Shown piece by piece: positions 1 through 9,001 of a DNA stretch of 64,000 bases (the stretch's first letter is position 1; each line of letters begins with the position of its first letter). The position numbers and the translations under genes are program-made. The DNA comes from Cytobacillus citreus (GTDB lineage Bacteria; Bacillota; Bacilli; Bacillales; Cytobacillaceae). The DNA lies in assembly GCF_018343665.1 (NCBI RefSeq), contig NZ_JAGYPM010000005.1:184818-248817 (forward strand), read 5' to 3'. The notes beneath the pieces are model-generated. The model did not search any database. It was not told where the DNA came from and worked only from the letters and a program-made list of their open reading frames with translations.

Positions 1-1
1 C

Positions 2-1042
2 TATGGTGGAAAAGATCCAGAGAAACGAAGGCAATATGTTTCCGACGCACTTGATAAGAAGGCTCTGCGTCTAAACGAAATCAAAAAAGCAATTCGAACT
101 GCGGTCCCTTCCTATATGAGACAATTTCCTAAGAAGACGCTTATCCAATATTATCATGAGCTTTTCAACGATCCCGCCATGCTTTGTCAATTTGCTGAAG
201 GCAAGCTTACAGAGCAGGAAGCAGAGACTCTATGCCAGTATAGCCAAGCCCTTTTCTCGAAAAAGAAATATGAAAGAGAAGACCTCGCACTCATGCTCTA
301 TTTGCAGGTACACCTATTTGGCATTCCAAAAGAGATCAAAGCGAAGAATATTGTCATTGATGAAGCACAGGATTACAGCTTTATGGAGCTGATATCTCTT
401 AAGAAAGCACTTGATACAGATATGTTTACACTTGTTGGCGACCTCGCCCAAGGGATCCATTCATATAGGGGATTAACATCTTGGAATGAAGTTTTGGAAG
501 AAATTTTCCCGCGTGCTACCTATACCGAACTGCAAAAGAGCTATCGTACAACGGTTGAAATCATGGAAAAAGCAAATGAGCTATTGAAACTGCTTCCCTA
601 TTCTTTTCCAAAGGTAGAACCCGTTGTGAGACATGGGGAAAGACCAAGATTTATTATGAGGAAAAACGATCTTGAACTTGTTAGGCAAATCGAGGAGCAA
701 GTTTCCCTTTTAAAACAGGAGAATTTCAAAACCTTCGCGGTTATCGGAAAAACAATGAAAGATTGCCAGCTTCTTTTTTCTCTATTTAAAGAACACTCCC
801 AGATGCCAGTTAAGTTGCTTGAAGAACAAGAAAAGATCCCGAAGGATGAAATTGTCATCGTGCCTTCGTTTTTAGCAAAAGGGTTAGAATTCGATGCCGT
901 TATGATCGTATCTCTGGAAGAAACATTTTCCCGCGACTCTGAACTGGATATTAAGCTTCTCTATGTAGCCATGACGAGACCATTGCACCGGCTGTACTTT
1001 TATGGGGAAAGTGAAGATGATTTTATTACTAATCAAGCTTAG
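2..1042 (+). CDS. helD: HelD-like UvrD-family helicase, C-terminal part (gene starts before the window)
   Basis: The reading frame is open from base 2, so this is the 3' end of a longer gene (HelD is about 770 residues; about 346 are here). Visible helicase motifs are IVIDEAQDYS (Walker B/motif II), LVGDLAQGI (motif III), LQKSYRTT (motif IV), KGLEFDAVMIV (motif V) and LLYVAMTRPLHRLY (motif VI). The Tyr after DEAQD and the compact C-terminus fit HelD, the factor that releases stalled RNA polymerase, better than UvrD, PcrA or Rep. HelD works with core RNA polymerase and delta in the cytoplasm. A strong terminator follows directly. Another superfamily I helicase remains possible because the N-terminal polymerase-binding arm lies outside the window. 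Confidence 0.82.
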   Translation, partial: YGGKDPEKRRQYVSDALDKKALRLNEIKKAIRTAVPSYMRQFPKKTLIQYYHELFNDPAMLCQFAEGKLTEQEAETLCQYSQALFSKKKYEREDLALMLYLQVHLFGIPKEIKAKNIVIDEAQDYSFMELISLKKALDTDMFTLVGDLAQGIHSYRGLTSWNEVLEEIFPRATYTELQKSYRTTVEIMEKANELLKLLPYSFPKVEPVVRHGERPRFIMRKNDLELVRQIEEQVSLLKQENFKTFAVIGKTMKDCQLLFSLFKEHSQMPVKLLEEQEKIPKDEIVIVPSFLAKGLEFDAVMIVSLEETFSRDSELDIKLLYVAMTRPLHRLYFYGESEDDFITNQA

Positions 1043-1045
1043 ATA

Positions 1046-1094
1046 AAAATAGCGTCTGCTCCTCTTAGCTTTTCTTAGGAGCAGGCGCTATTTT
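1046..1094 (+). terminator. Intrinsic terminator of the helD-like gene
   Basis: An 18-bp nearly perfect stem (AAAATAGCGTCTGCTCCT pairing with the copy at 1077-1094) around a 13-base loop starts 4 bases after the stop codon and ends in TTTT. The A-run at the 5' side lets it act in both directions. Confidence 0.85.
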
Positions 1095-1161
1095 AAAGAA
1101 TGTTTTTTGTTTATGCAGCTACATCCTTATTCCCAAAACAACTAATCAAATGCCTTACGAA

Positions 1162-1548
1162 TTACCCAAGAATCGATTGAATCCTTTCAAGCTTTTCATT
1201 TTCATCCAAATACTCGAAAAAACCTACCTGGTTTCCCCACGGATCATGAAATGTCCCCCATTTTGCAGGAACACCATCTCTTTCGAATATGTTAAAGAAC
1301 TCAACTTTTAATTCTTTCATTAATCTTTCTCTTTCTTTTTCGATACTATTTACACCGAGTCGGATCGGCCCGCTTCCCACTAAAGGAGTCCCTTCAGCCA
1401 CTTGCAGCCAGCAACCAGGAATCAGCTCCCATTCTGCAAAGCCATCATGCGGAATGAAATCTGGCTCTCTATTTAACAGCTTTTGATACCATTTTTGACC
1501 CTTTTCAATATCACCTACTCGAATCTGGAATGTCACCTCATATACCAT
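1162..1548 (-). CDS. VOC-family (glyoxalase/bleomycin-resistance-like) protein
   Basis: A 128-residue single-domain vicinal-oxygen-chelate protein. It opens with the first beta strand and helix (VTFQIRVGDIEKGQKWYQKLL) and ends with the typical FHDPWGNQVGFFEY strand, whose Glu is the usual metal ligand. AAGGAGG lies 10 bases before the ATG. VOC proteins of this size are often metal-dependent thiol transferases, lyases or drug-binding proteins; nothing here shows the substrate. It is the last of a run of minus-strand genes that includes another VOC protein and FosB, so a general stress or antibiotic-tolerance role is the reasonable guess. Confidence 0.8.
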   Translation of the reverse strand: MVYEVTFQIRVGDIEKGQKWYQKLLNREPDFIPHDGFAEWELIPGCWLQVAEGTPLVGSGPIRLGVNSIEKERERLMKELKVEFFNIFERDGVPAKWGTFHDPWGNQVGFFEYLDENEKLERIQSILG

Positions 1549-1577
1549 TTTGCTATGTCCTCCTTAAAGGATAACCA

Positions 1578-2024
1578 TTAAAATCTATAATCGTCTTTAC
1601 AGACAATTCCATATTCAAGATACATTTTCAACAAAGTCAACGCTTCTCCCCATCCTGCTGCACATCCTATACAAACAGATAAATCTTTATTGGAAGCTGT
1701 GTATCCTGTCTCTTCCAATAACAAAAGCGTTCCTTCCTTAACAGGCTTTAATTCAAATTTAACCGTGGTTTTGCCATCGCCTGGAGACCATTGAAAAACA
1801 AATAATTTATTTTGAATGGCCGTCAAAATATCTCCGCCGTCTTCGATATTCTCCTTCTTCGCACCATAATTAGACCAGCGAAAGGTTATTTTCCCTTCCC
1901 CATTTTCATTCAAGTATAAGACTGTATGATCTGTAAACCAAGCATTCCATCCTTCTGCGGTTGTGAGTGTTTGATAAACCTTTTCTGGATTGACCTTTAT
2001 ATATGTTTGATGATGAATTTGCAT
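1578..2024 (-). CDS. SRPBCC/AHSA1-type domain protein
   Basis: A 148-residue protein with the START-like helix-grip pattern: an N-terminal strand (IHHQTYIKVNPEKVYQTLTT) followed by WNAWFTD, repeated beta strands (EGKITFRWSNYG, KLFVFQWSP), and a long C-terminal helix (GWGEALTLLKMYLEYG). The family binds hydrophobic ligands or acts as an Aha1-like partner; the ligand is unknown. An in-frame TTG lies one codon before the chosen ATG. The ribosome site is weak (AGAGAG), and the start lies 14 bases beyond the stop of the upstream VOC gene, which suggests translation linked to that gene. Confidence 0.75.
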   Translation of the reverse strand: MQIHHQTYIKVNPEKVYQTLTTAEGWNAWFTDHTVLYLNENGEGKITFRWSNYGAKKENIEDGGDILTAIQNKLFVFQWSPGDGKTTVKFELKPVKEGTLLLLEETGYTASNKDLSVCIGCAAGWGEALTLLKMYLEYGIVCKDDYRF

Positions 2025-2037
2025 CAAAAACGACTCT

Positions 2038-2394
2038 CTAATTTGAGAATTCTACTATTTCAATCTGATTTCCAGCAGGGTCCTCAATAATATTGTAGCG
2101 GCCAGGCGGGCATGGTCTTGCCTCATCAAACAAAATTTTTACTCCTTTTGATTTTAAATGGCTAATATCCTTATCAAGGTCTTTTGATATTAAACCTAGC
2201 AACACATTCTGTTTCGGATTGTGATAAGCATCTTCACTTTCCTCTAACACAATTGGTATTTCATCATGCTCTAGACTGACAATTTTAGCACCATAATACT
2301 TTGAAACCTTGAAACCTAATACATTTGAATAAAAATCAACGGATTCCTGCAGCTTTGGAACACGTACGGTAAGCACACAAACTTTATTTAACAT
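2038..2394 (-). CDS. VOC-family protein
   Basis: A 118-residue VOC protein: CVLTVRVPKLQESVDFYSNVLGFKV at the start, then ARPCPPGRYNIIEDPAGNQIEIVEF at the end, where the Glu of QIEIVEF is the expected third metal or ligand residue. AAGGAGG stands 7 bases before the ATG. It is probably the first gene of a unit with the SRPBCC protein and the VOC protein at 1162. The PGGR/PPGR loop before the last strand is typical of antibiotic-binding or uncharacterised PhnB-like members; the substrate cannot be named. Confidence 0.8.
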   Translation of the reverse strand: MLNKVCVLTVRVPKLQESVDFYSNVLGFKVSKYYGAKIVSLEHDEIPIVLEESEDAYHNPKQNVLLGLISKDLDKDISHLKSKGVKILFDEARPCPPGRYNIIEDPAGNQIEIVEFSN

Positions 2395-2460
2395 GACATC
2401 TCCTCCTTATTTAAGCTCTATTTTATCGTAGGGATTCACACATTATTTCTCTCAGATTGC

Positions 2461-3225
2461 TTACTTTTTGTCTCTATCAAAAAGAAGCATAGGTAAATTA
2501 ATTAATATAGGCGGATCAAATGGTGTTGGATCTCTTAGGAATATATCAACTTCAGCATTTGTGTCGTCCCAAACCTCAATCGGCTGATCGAATATTCCAC
2601 GTAATGATTTCTCGAGTATGAAATAATCCTTGGGATTTGCACTCCAATGTATTGCTGCAGCTAAAATGAAGTACGTACCTTTAGGAACATGATCAAATGT
2701 ACATGCCCCCTCATTATGCAGTACTGTACCTATAACTGGCTTTTGGTCTGGGATAGGACGGGGAAACAGTCCTACAAATACCAAGCCTTTAAACGTTGGA
2801 GGCGTCTTAATATGACAAGTAATCAATGAAGATGAAGTCGTTATAGTTTGATAACTATTCTTATCTTTGTAGTGATTAATAAATTGATATAGAGTCTCGT
2901 ATTCTAACTTGAATTTCGTTGGAGATTGCCCTACATATTGTTTAAATCTAGAGCTATAGGAGCCTATACTTTTATAACCAATACTTAACAAGGATTTAAG
3001 GATCGAGTTAGAGGGTTTTGTTAACATTTGCTTACTAGCTTCAATTCTTAATGCCGACAAAAAATGCCTAGGAGTTACGCCTGTCACTTCCTTAAAAGCT
3101 CTCAAGAAATGATAGGTACTGTAGCCATACTTAGCAGCTAGATCCTCAGATGTAATATCTGCTTCTAAATGATTTTTCATATATTCAATCGCTTCTTCGA
3201 CAGCATTCAAAAGATCCTTGTCCAT
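2461..3225 (-). CDS. AraC-family transcriptional regulator with C-terminal effector domain
   Basis: The first 100 residues hold the two AraC helix-turn-helix motifs (SEDLAAKYGYSTYHFLRAFKEVTG and LLSIGYKSIGSYSSRFKQYVGQSP), so DNA binding is N-terminal. The remaining 150 residues (ITCHIKTPPTFKGLVFVGLF onward) look like a GyrI/BmrR-type ligand pocket, the Rob/SoxS-like layout used to sense drugs or metabolites. Three ATG codons are clustered at the start; the third is chosen because the AGG of TAGGATG lies 9 bases before it. It sits just downstream of fosB (24 bases from the FosB stop), so it may be cotranscribed with fosB and may regulate it or the VOC genes. Confidence 0.8.
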   Translation of the reverse strand: MDKDLLNAVEEAIEYMKNHLEADITSEDLAAKYGYSTYHFLRAFKEVTGVTPRHFLSALRIEASKQMLTKPSNSILKSLLSIGYKSIGSYSSRFKQYVGQSPTKFKLEYETLYQFINHYKDKNSYQTITTSSSLITCHIKTPPTFKGLVFVGLFPRPIPDQKPVIGTVLHNEGACTFDHVPKGTYFILAAAIHWSANPKDYFILEKSLRGIFDQPIEVWDDTNAEVDIFLRDPTPFDPPILINLPMLLFDRDKK

Positions 3226-3249
3226 ACACATCATCCTAAAGCGCTTTTT

Positions 3250-3669
3250 TTAGAAAAACTCCATATGACTCTTTTCATGTTTATAATAATCTAAGCGATC
3301 CTGCAAAGTACCCGTATGAAATTCAAATTTATGTCCATCAGGATCGGTAAAATAAATGGATTTCTTATCTTTTTCATCTCTTAGACGTCCTGAAAGAATA
3401 TTAACGTTTAATTTTCTTAGTTTGTCATACATCTCATCGTAATCCTTTTCATCAATTGAAAAAGCAATATGTGTATAGGATTGAGTTATTTCGTTACGAG
3501 GAATGTCCTTTTCCACATTCAAGGCAAGCCATAAACCATTGAGATCAAAATAAGCCGTGCTCATTCCTTTAACTAACAGCCTTGCATCAAATACATTTGT
3601 ATAAAATTTGATAGACTTTTCTAGATTGGAAACAGAAAATAAAAAATGATTGATACCTTTTACTGCCAA
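3250..3669 (-). CDS. fosB: Metallothiol transferase FosB (fosfomycin resistance)
   Basis: A 139-residue protein very close to Bacillus FosB along its whole length. It adds bacillithiol (or L-cysteine) to the fosfomycin epoxide using a divalent metal. The expected metal ligands are in place at His8 (GINH), His67 (SYTHIAFS) and Glu116 (GHKFEFHTG), and the C-terminal [10 protein letters not shown] segment is typical. Translation starts at TTG, 8 bases after AGAGGG. fosB is commonly an intrinsic chromosomal gene in Bacillus. Nothing suggests transfer: base composition matches its neighbours and there is no insertion sequence nearby. Confidence 0.92.
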   Translation of the reverse strand: MAVKGINHFLFSVSNLEKSIKFYTNVFDARLLVKGMSTAYFDLNGLWLALNVEKDIPRNEITQSYTHIAFSIDEKDYDEMYDKLRKLNVNILSGRLRDEKDKKSIYFTDPDGHKFEFHTGTLQDRLDYYKHEKSHMEFF

Positions 3670-3796
3670 GAAAATATCCCTCTTTCCTTTTAAAATTAGA
3701 TTTTGAAAAAAGCCAATGTTTATGAGTACAACCTATATCAACCAAGTTCTATGCTTTATCAGCCAAATGCTTATTTTTCGCGAATAAAGCCTGGAA

Positions 3797-4534
3797 TTAT
3801 CTATTTAACAACCTATTCCAAAAACCTTTCCTTTCCGGTTGAACAGATTGCTGTGCCACCTTTCTATCTACTAAAATCCCCTTCTCCTGCGCTTCCTTAA
3901 GCCAGCTCGGAAATTCATCTAACAGCGAATTATAAAGCTGATTGTCTGAAATTCTCTCAATGTCTTCTATATGCAGGAAGTTGGCATTGTCTACAATACG
4001 GCCTTCCATTGAATCTAGCGTCTTAAGAAAGTCAAAGTTTCCATTTCCAATTCCTACAAACTGCCAGAACACTGGATATTTTGCCGAGCTTTCAATAATG
4101 GGTTTAATCGTTTTCTTGCATCCTCCATCATTAATAAAAACGATATAGGCTGGATCTGAACTTGGGTCCTCCTCAATGTATTTTTTTAATAAGTCTTTCA
4201 TAACAAGAGGTTCATCATTTCTCCCAAATTTATGAATTAAGTCATTGTTTAATATGATTCGATTTACATAACCATCGAAGTCTCTTTCCGTAACAGGCTT
4301 TAATCTTGAAAACTCATGATCATACACCCAGACATCCAGCATGCCATCATCATCAAACTGTGAAGCAATGGCCAGTATTCGTTCTACTACCTTCTGGACA
4401 GTCCCATTTTTATACAAAGTCCGCATAGATCCGGTAATATCTAGTACTAGGCCAACTCTAGCAGTCACCGTTGCAATATTCTTCTTTTCTAAAACAATTT
4501 TGACGCTTTTTTTCTGTAAATCGATTGTAGACAA
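3797..4534 (-). CDS. VWA-domain protein, TerF/TerY-like
   Basis: A 245-residue cytoplasmic protein with a von Willebrand A domain from about residue 25 to 215. The MIDAS metal site reads DITGSM where the classical motif is DxSxS, the substitution seen in TerF-type domains. Other landmarks are DVWVYDHEFSRL, PAYIVFINDGG and PVFWQFVGIGNGNFDFL. Relatives occur in tellurite or stress (Ter) systems, but no terD-like partner is visible here, so this copy is an orphan. The start is a TTG with GGAGGGG 6 bases upstream. The last 25 residues are basic and possibly a flexible tail. Confidence 0.78.
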   Translation of the reverse strand: MSTIDLQKKSVKIVLEKKNIATVTARVGLVLDITGSMRTLYKNGTVQKVVERILAIASQFDDDGMLDVWVYDHEFSRLKPVTERDFDGYVNRIILNNDLIHKFGRNDEPLVMKDLLKKYIEEDPSSDPAYIVFINDGGCKKTIKPIIESSAKYPVFWQFVGIGNGNFDFLKTLDSMEGRIVDNANFLHIEDIERISDNQLYNSLLDEFPSWLKEAQEKGILVDRKVAQQSVQPERKGFWNRLLNR

Positions 4535-4558
4535 AACAACCCCTCCGCATTTAACCTA

Positions 4559-5351
4559 TTATTCTATCTTTACCTCATAATGGCTAAGTTCATGTTCCAC
4601 AACAAAGCCTGCTGCTTTATATAGCTGAATTGCTCGTTCCTTGATTGCGATGTTCGTCTGCTACAGCGATAAATTCGATTGCACCTTCTTTATGCTCTGG
4701 CTCTGCTTCTACGTAAACATATCCTTTAATGCTTTGATCATCAGCTTTCATTAAAAGCAGTTTATTTTTTTCATTCAATCGATTGATTATATCTTGATCA
4801 GAATAATAGGTTTGAGGAAACGAGTCTTCATGGAGTTTCCTAAAGGAATTCCAATAGGATGAGCTAAAATGTTCAATTTCACTATTATCCTCGTGCTTCA
4901 TTTGATAGCGGTATGCCTTTAGGATAAGATGCTTCCCCTTTTCATTTCCTCCAAGCCGTTTTACAAATTGTCTCCCTTTCTCATTTTTCTTGTTCAGAAA
5001 GAAGAAAAAACGAGTAACTTGATTTTCTAGTCTACTAATTAACTTATCCCAAAGTACCTTCTCTATCTCGACTCTAAGCTGATCTGCTATTATGAATGGC
5101 CCCCACACCTCAGCGCTTTTATCTTCTAAATCAATATCTAATCCTAGAGCGCCCACCATATCTTCTCCCAGACAGGCAACAGCAAAAGATTGATCAATTT
5201 CTATATCAGAAAAATCATTCATCAACGTATCGCAGATTTCATCCTTCTCCACTCCACAATAGCCAATATGACTTTCAGGTAAACGATTTATTCTTTCTAA
5301 AAAACTAGCAAGCTCTTGTATATTGGTTGGTGACTTTATATGAATCTGCAT
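4559..5351 (-). pseudogene. GNAT-family acetyltransferase, broken by an internal deletion
   Basis: The open frame (minus strand, 5351 down to 4617) gives a GNAT protein of about 244 residues that reaches the acetyl-CoA motif (IEFIAVADEHRNQG) and then reads TSNSAI and stops. In the next frame the DNA continues as AIQLYKAAGFVVEHELSHYEVKIE with its own stop at 4559-4561, which is the normal end of a GNAT domain. The 30-odd residues that usually join these two parts are missing, so a deletion near 4640 removed the core and shifted the frame. The product should lack a complete acetyl-CoA site. The start is the second of two ATGs after AAGGAG. Confidence 0.78.
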
Positions 5352-5434
5352 CATGATCTCCTTGTCTGGCGAATAATTCTATTATAGTTTGAAAATTGAT
5401 AATTTACCAATAACGTATATTAATTTAGACAAGC

Positions 5435-5475
5435 AAAAAAAGTCCATTCCAGCAAATTATGCGGAACAGACTTTT
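5435..5475 (-). terminator. Terminator of the ABC exporter operon
   Basis: On the minus strand, AAAAGTCTGTTCC and GGAATGGACTTTTTT flank a 12-base loop and end in a T-run, 16 bases after the stop codon of the last exporter gene. Confidence 0.75.
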
Positions 5476-5490
5476 CAACATGTTTAAGCT

Positions 5491-6591
5491 TCAGCGCCGC
5501 TCCATTCCGTTAATCCCCAATCCCATTAAAACCACACCGATTAGAAGCAGCATGCTTATTGGAAATAACAGCTCAGAAAATGGCAGCTGATAAATTGTAA
5601 CACCCTTTAAAATTTCCATCCCATAGGAAATAGGCGAAATATTTGATAATGCAAGTAGGAAAGGTGAAGAGACAATTTCAAGTGGCCAGTAAGCTCCACC
5701 TAGCATGGCTAGACTAACCGAAATGAGCGGAATAAGCGCATTAAACTGGCGAATGCTTTTCACAAAACCAGTAATAAACATAGATAGAGCAACAATCGCA
5801 AACACATAAGGAATGAGAGCAACAAAGGTTTCTCCAAATCCTCCATAAAAATCAACCTTTGCTGCAAAACGGAATACAAGAAAAATGAGAGCAATTTGTA
5901 GATAACCTAGGACAAAGCTGTAAATTAAATTTGCACTATACATTTCCCATTTTCGAACTGGGGATAGAATAAGCCGGTCACGGATTCCCATTTGTCTTTC
6001 CTCAAATAATTCAGCAACCACGGTCGAAATCGTATAGATGACGAAAAATAGTGATAAGCCGAAAATCCCTTGTAATCGACTATCAATAACAACGGATTCC
6101 CCTCCATGGAAGGTTTCCATCCCAATTTGAAATAGTGGTTCTTCTTCCACTTGTATCAATAGTTGATCCACCTGTTTTTCCGATAATCCATTTTCCTCTC
6201 CAATACCAAGAAGATGTTGTCTTTCATTTTGTTCTGCTACTGTTTGGGTAAGCTTCTGTTCGATCAAAGAGACATTGGGTGATTCTACCGTATAAAGAAT
6301 TCGATAACCATCGTTATTTAGGAGAATCCCTGCGTCCACTTCATTCCCTTGCACCTGCTTCAGCAGCTCCTCCTCAGTAACAGACTGAAAAACAAGTTCA
6401 TCTGAAGTGTTTAATTGCTCTAGCAATGAAGACGAGAGTTCATTTTCACCTTCCGCAGCAATTGGAATGGTTTGTGTTCCATTGTTTCCACCCATAAAAT
6501 ATGCAAATACGAGCGTAAAGAGCACCATGACGATAAAGGTCCATGGTTTACGAAGAAACCTCTGCATTTTTGCTAGTAATAAACCACCCAT
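5491..6591 (-). CDS. ABC-2 type permease, LnrN-like
   Basis: A 366-residue membrane protein with one N-terminal segment (FIVMVLFTLVFAYFM), a large extracellular loop of about 150 residues, and five C-terminal hydrophobic segments ending LLLIGVVLMGLGI: the ABC2_membrane/YhgE-like layout. Its start overlaps the stop of the preceding permease gene (TAATG), so the two are translationally coupled. With the ATPase and the other permease it should form an export complex in the cytoplasmic membrane. Gene order and lengths match LnrLMN (YfiLMN) of B. subtilis, which exports linear polyene antibiotics such as linearmycin; the actual substrate here is not known. Confidence 0.8.
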   Translation of the reverse strand: MGGLLLAKMQRFLRKPWTFIVMVLFTLVFAYFMGGNNGTQTIPIAAEGENELSSSLLEQLNTSDELVFQSVTEEELLKQVQGNEVDAGILLNNDGYRILYTVESPNVSLIEQKLTQTVAEQNERQHLLGIGEENGLSEKQVDQLLIQVEEEPLFQIGMETFHGGESVVIDSRLQGIFGLSLFFVIYTISTVVAELFEERQMGIRDRLILSPVRKWEMYSANLIYSFVLGYLQIALIFLVFRFAAKVDFYGGFGETFVALIPYVFAIVALSMFITGFVKSIRQFNALIPLISVSLAMLGGAYWPLEIVSSPFLLALSNISPISYGMEILKGVTIYQLPFSELLFPISMLLLIGVVLMGLGINGMERR

Positions 6592-7865
6592 TACTGTCTC
6601 ACCTCTTTCGGGAAAATGGACACACCAATAACAGCTAACATCATTCCATAGATGCAGAGCGTCACTAGCTGAGGAATCACTGTTTCAATTCCATAGCCTT
6701 GATATATGTTTAAATATGCATTCATTGCTGCGCCATCCGGTGTTAATTTTCCAATTTCTGCAACTGTTTCAGACATACCTTTGACAGGGACGAAGGTTCC
6801 GCCCAATAAAGCAAAAATGGTTACGCCAATAGATGAAAAGAAATTTGAAAAGGTTTGAGAATGAAAACGATAATTTAATGTTGTGACAAGAGTTGCGAAG
6901 CCTCCAACCGCTATAGCAATACAAATCGTAATGGCCAAGAAACTGGATAAGTCATCCCATTTTACACCGTATGCAATAAATGAAAACCCAAATAGGATCA
7001 ATAACTGGATAAAAGCAATGATAATAGCTGATATAAATGTACCCATTAAATAAGAGGTTCTAGATGCTCTTGAAAGGATAATTCGTGTATAAACATTTGA
7101 TTCTTTCTCTGCAAATGCAAATGTTCCGGCCATAGATGCAACATAGAGAACGAACATCATACTAATACCAATTGTGTAATAAGCAATGGCTGAAACAGAT
7201 TTAACAGCAGATATACTCTGAATGGATACCTCAGATTCAGCTGGTTGCTTCATTTCTGGATTCATCGGTATACCTATTTTGGCTAAAGCTGTTTGAAGTG
7301 TATATTGATGTTGGAAATCCTCTATTATATCGGCAACCAATTGGGAGGCAAGCTCTCGATCTTCATTTTGATAAAGCTTCAATTCAGGTTTTTCAGATGT
7401 CTGCTCAGATGGAAAAAAGACAGACATTAGAAAATGATAAGTGAACTTCTCCGGCACTTCAATGATCACTGCATAGTCTTTATTCTTCTTTAACTTAGTC
7501 AATTTTTCAGGTTCAACTTCCTTAACATGAACAAATTCTTTCAATTTATCATTTTCAAAAACGTCTTCTCTTAATATTTTTAATGGCAGCAACGTTTTAA
7601 TTTGTCCTTCAATCGCTGCGATGGCTTCAGGATCTAGCCGACTTTTTTGCAGGAAGGTTTTAAATTCCTCTATGTCATCCTCTTCGTTTCCTTGAGAAAC
7701 ATAAGCTACCTTTGCTTCAATTGGAGACTTCTCTCCCTCAAACAATCCTCCTAATGCAAACCCCAAAATCGTAATAAGCACAATAGGCATGACGAGTTGA
7801 AGAATGATCACCTCAGGGTTTCGAATAAAAACGAGTAACTGCTTTTTTAAGAAAGCATTAAACAC
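6591..7865 (-). CDS. ABC-2 type permease, LnrM-like
   Basis: A 424-residue ABC-2 permease. TM1 (VIILQLVMPIVLITILGFALG) is followed by about 200 extracellular residues and then five more hydrophobic segments (AYYTIGISMMFVLYVASM, AIIIAFIQLLILFGFSFI, and others). It is the larger permease of the pair and follows the ATPase gene after 12 bases. The start ATG follows a GGAGGGG site. Function is inferred from context: it would be the paired membrane half of a lipid- or peptide-antibiotic exporter controlled by the upstream two-component system. Confidence 0.8.
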   Translation of the reverse strand: MFNAFLKKQLLVFIRNPEVIILQLVMPIVLITILGFALGGLFEGEKSPIEAKVAYVSQGNEEDDIEEFKTFLQKSRLDPEAIAAIEGQIKTLLPLKILREDVFENDKLKEFVHVKEVEPEKLTKLKKNKDYAVIIEVPEKFTYHFLMSVFFPSEQTSEKPELKLYQNEDRELASQLVADIIEDFQHQYTLQTALAKIGIPMNPEMKQPAESEVSIQSISAVKSVSAIAYYTIGISMMFVLYVASMAGTFAFAEKESNVYTRIILSRASRTSYLMGTFISAIIIAFIQLLILFGFSFIAYGVKWDDLSSFLAITICIAIAVGGFATLVTTLNYRFHSQTFSNFFSSIGVTIFALLGGTFVPVKGMSETVAEIGKLTPDGAAMNAYLNIYQGYGIETVIPQLVTLCIYGMMLAVIGVSIFPKEVRQ

Positions 7866-7877
7866 AACAATCCCCTC

Positions 7878-8810
7878 CTAATTCCTTAACGCCCGACCCG
7901 TAAGATGTAAAAATACATCTTCAAGCGTTGGGGTTTGTGCCTCAATGGACTGGATCGTCGTTTCCGTCCCTTCTGCTAATTGAAAAAGACGTGCAAACAA
8001 GTTTACTTCTTTAGGAATGACAATAGTAATCATATTTCCAGAGCTTTGTACTTCCTTCACGAGACCTTCCTGCCTGATACTTTGGATAAATTTTTCATTT
8101 GGCTGTTCTACTTTAATAGTTAGTGTTTTTTCCGCAGATAGAATGCTTTTGATTTCATCCTTTGTTCCTACTGCAATAATCCGACCTTGATCCATAATAT
8201 AAATTCGATCACAAATGAATTCGACCTCTTCCATATAGTGACTTGTATACAGAATAGACATCCCCATCTCTTGATTTAAGCGCTTCACTGTTTCTAAAAT
8301 ATGATTACGAGACTGTGGGTCGATCCCTACCGTTGGTTCATCCATAATGATCATTTCAGGGTCATGCATTAAGCTCGCACCAATATTTAATCTGCGCTTC
8401 ATTCCTCCAGAAAAATGCTTCGTTATCACCTTCTTTTGTTCAGAAAGACCAATTAACTCCAGCACTTCATCTACTTTTTTCTGAAGTTGTTTACCTGACA
8501 TTTGATGAATTCGACCGAAAAAAAGCAAATTTTCTTTTGCGCTTAAATCATTGTATAAAGCAATTTCCTGTGGCACGACTCCAAGCACGCGGCGAAGCTC
8601 CTGGGGATTCTTCAAAATACTTTGCTTACGAAACCGCACATCACCAGAAGTTGGAGGTACGAGCGATGAAATCATCGAAATGGTCGTCGACTTTCCTGCC
8701 CCGTTCGGACCTAATAGCCCAACCGTCTCCCCACTCTCTATATACATGTTCAGCCCATCAACAACTTTCTTTTTCTTAAATTGTTTTGTTATATCAATCG
8801 CTTCAAGCAT
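7878..8810 (-). CDS. ABC transporter ATP-binding protein, LnrL-like
   Basis: A 310-residue ATPase of the drug-exporter (CcmA/DrrA) type. Walker A is GLLGPNGAGKSTT, the Q-loop lies in VVPQEIALY, the signature is FSGGMKRRLNIG, Walker B is MIIMDEPTVGIDP and the switch is TSHYMEE. The C-terminal 80 residues form the accessory domain common to DrrA-like proteins. The start is placed at MLEAIDITK because AAAGGGGG stands 7 bases before that ATG; an in-frame ATG 27 bases upstream lacks a ribosome site. The leader of this gene carries the tandem hairpin array, which could affect readthrough from the regulator genes. Confidence 0.88.
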   Translation of the reverse strand: MLEAIDITKQFKKKKVVDGLNMYIESGETVGLLGPNGAGKSTTISMISSLVPPTSGDVRFRKQSILKNPQELRRVLGVVPQEIALYNDLSAKENLLFFGRIHQMSGKQLQKKVDEVLELIGLSEQKKVITKHFSGGMKRRLNIGASLMHDPEMIIMDEPTVGIDPQSRNHILETVKRLNQEMGMSILYTSHYMEEVEFICDRIYIMDQGRIIAVGTKDEIKSILSAEKTLTIKVEQPNEKFIQSIRQEGLVKEVQSSGNMITIVIPKEVNLFARLFQLAEGTETTIQSIEAQTPTLEDVFLHLTGRALRN

Positions 8811-9001
8811 TGTTATTCCCCCTTTCATTAACTTCATATTATTCTACTGGCATTCCCCTTCCCACTCACCTCCGTCACAAAATGATTCTCCTAACCATGA
8901 CCTCAGTCATCATTATTTAAGCGAGCTTTATGAGCAATATGTAAAAGAGAGTGAGTGGAGTGCTTTAGGAGACCACTTGATTCTGATTTCTCTATAAAAA
9001 T

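Noticed and set aside
3703..3900. 65-codon plus-strand frame upstream of and overlapping the VWA gene
   Set aside because: Largely antisense to the VWA gene with no ribosome site and no recognisable motif.
8882..8997. Coding-like plus-strand stretch ending DLSHHYLSELYEQYVKESEW and SALGDHLILISL before a stop
   Set aside because: The codons look natural and it may be the end of a decayed gene, but there is no start, no ribosome site and no family I recognise; upstream it runs antisense into the ABC ATPase gene.
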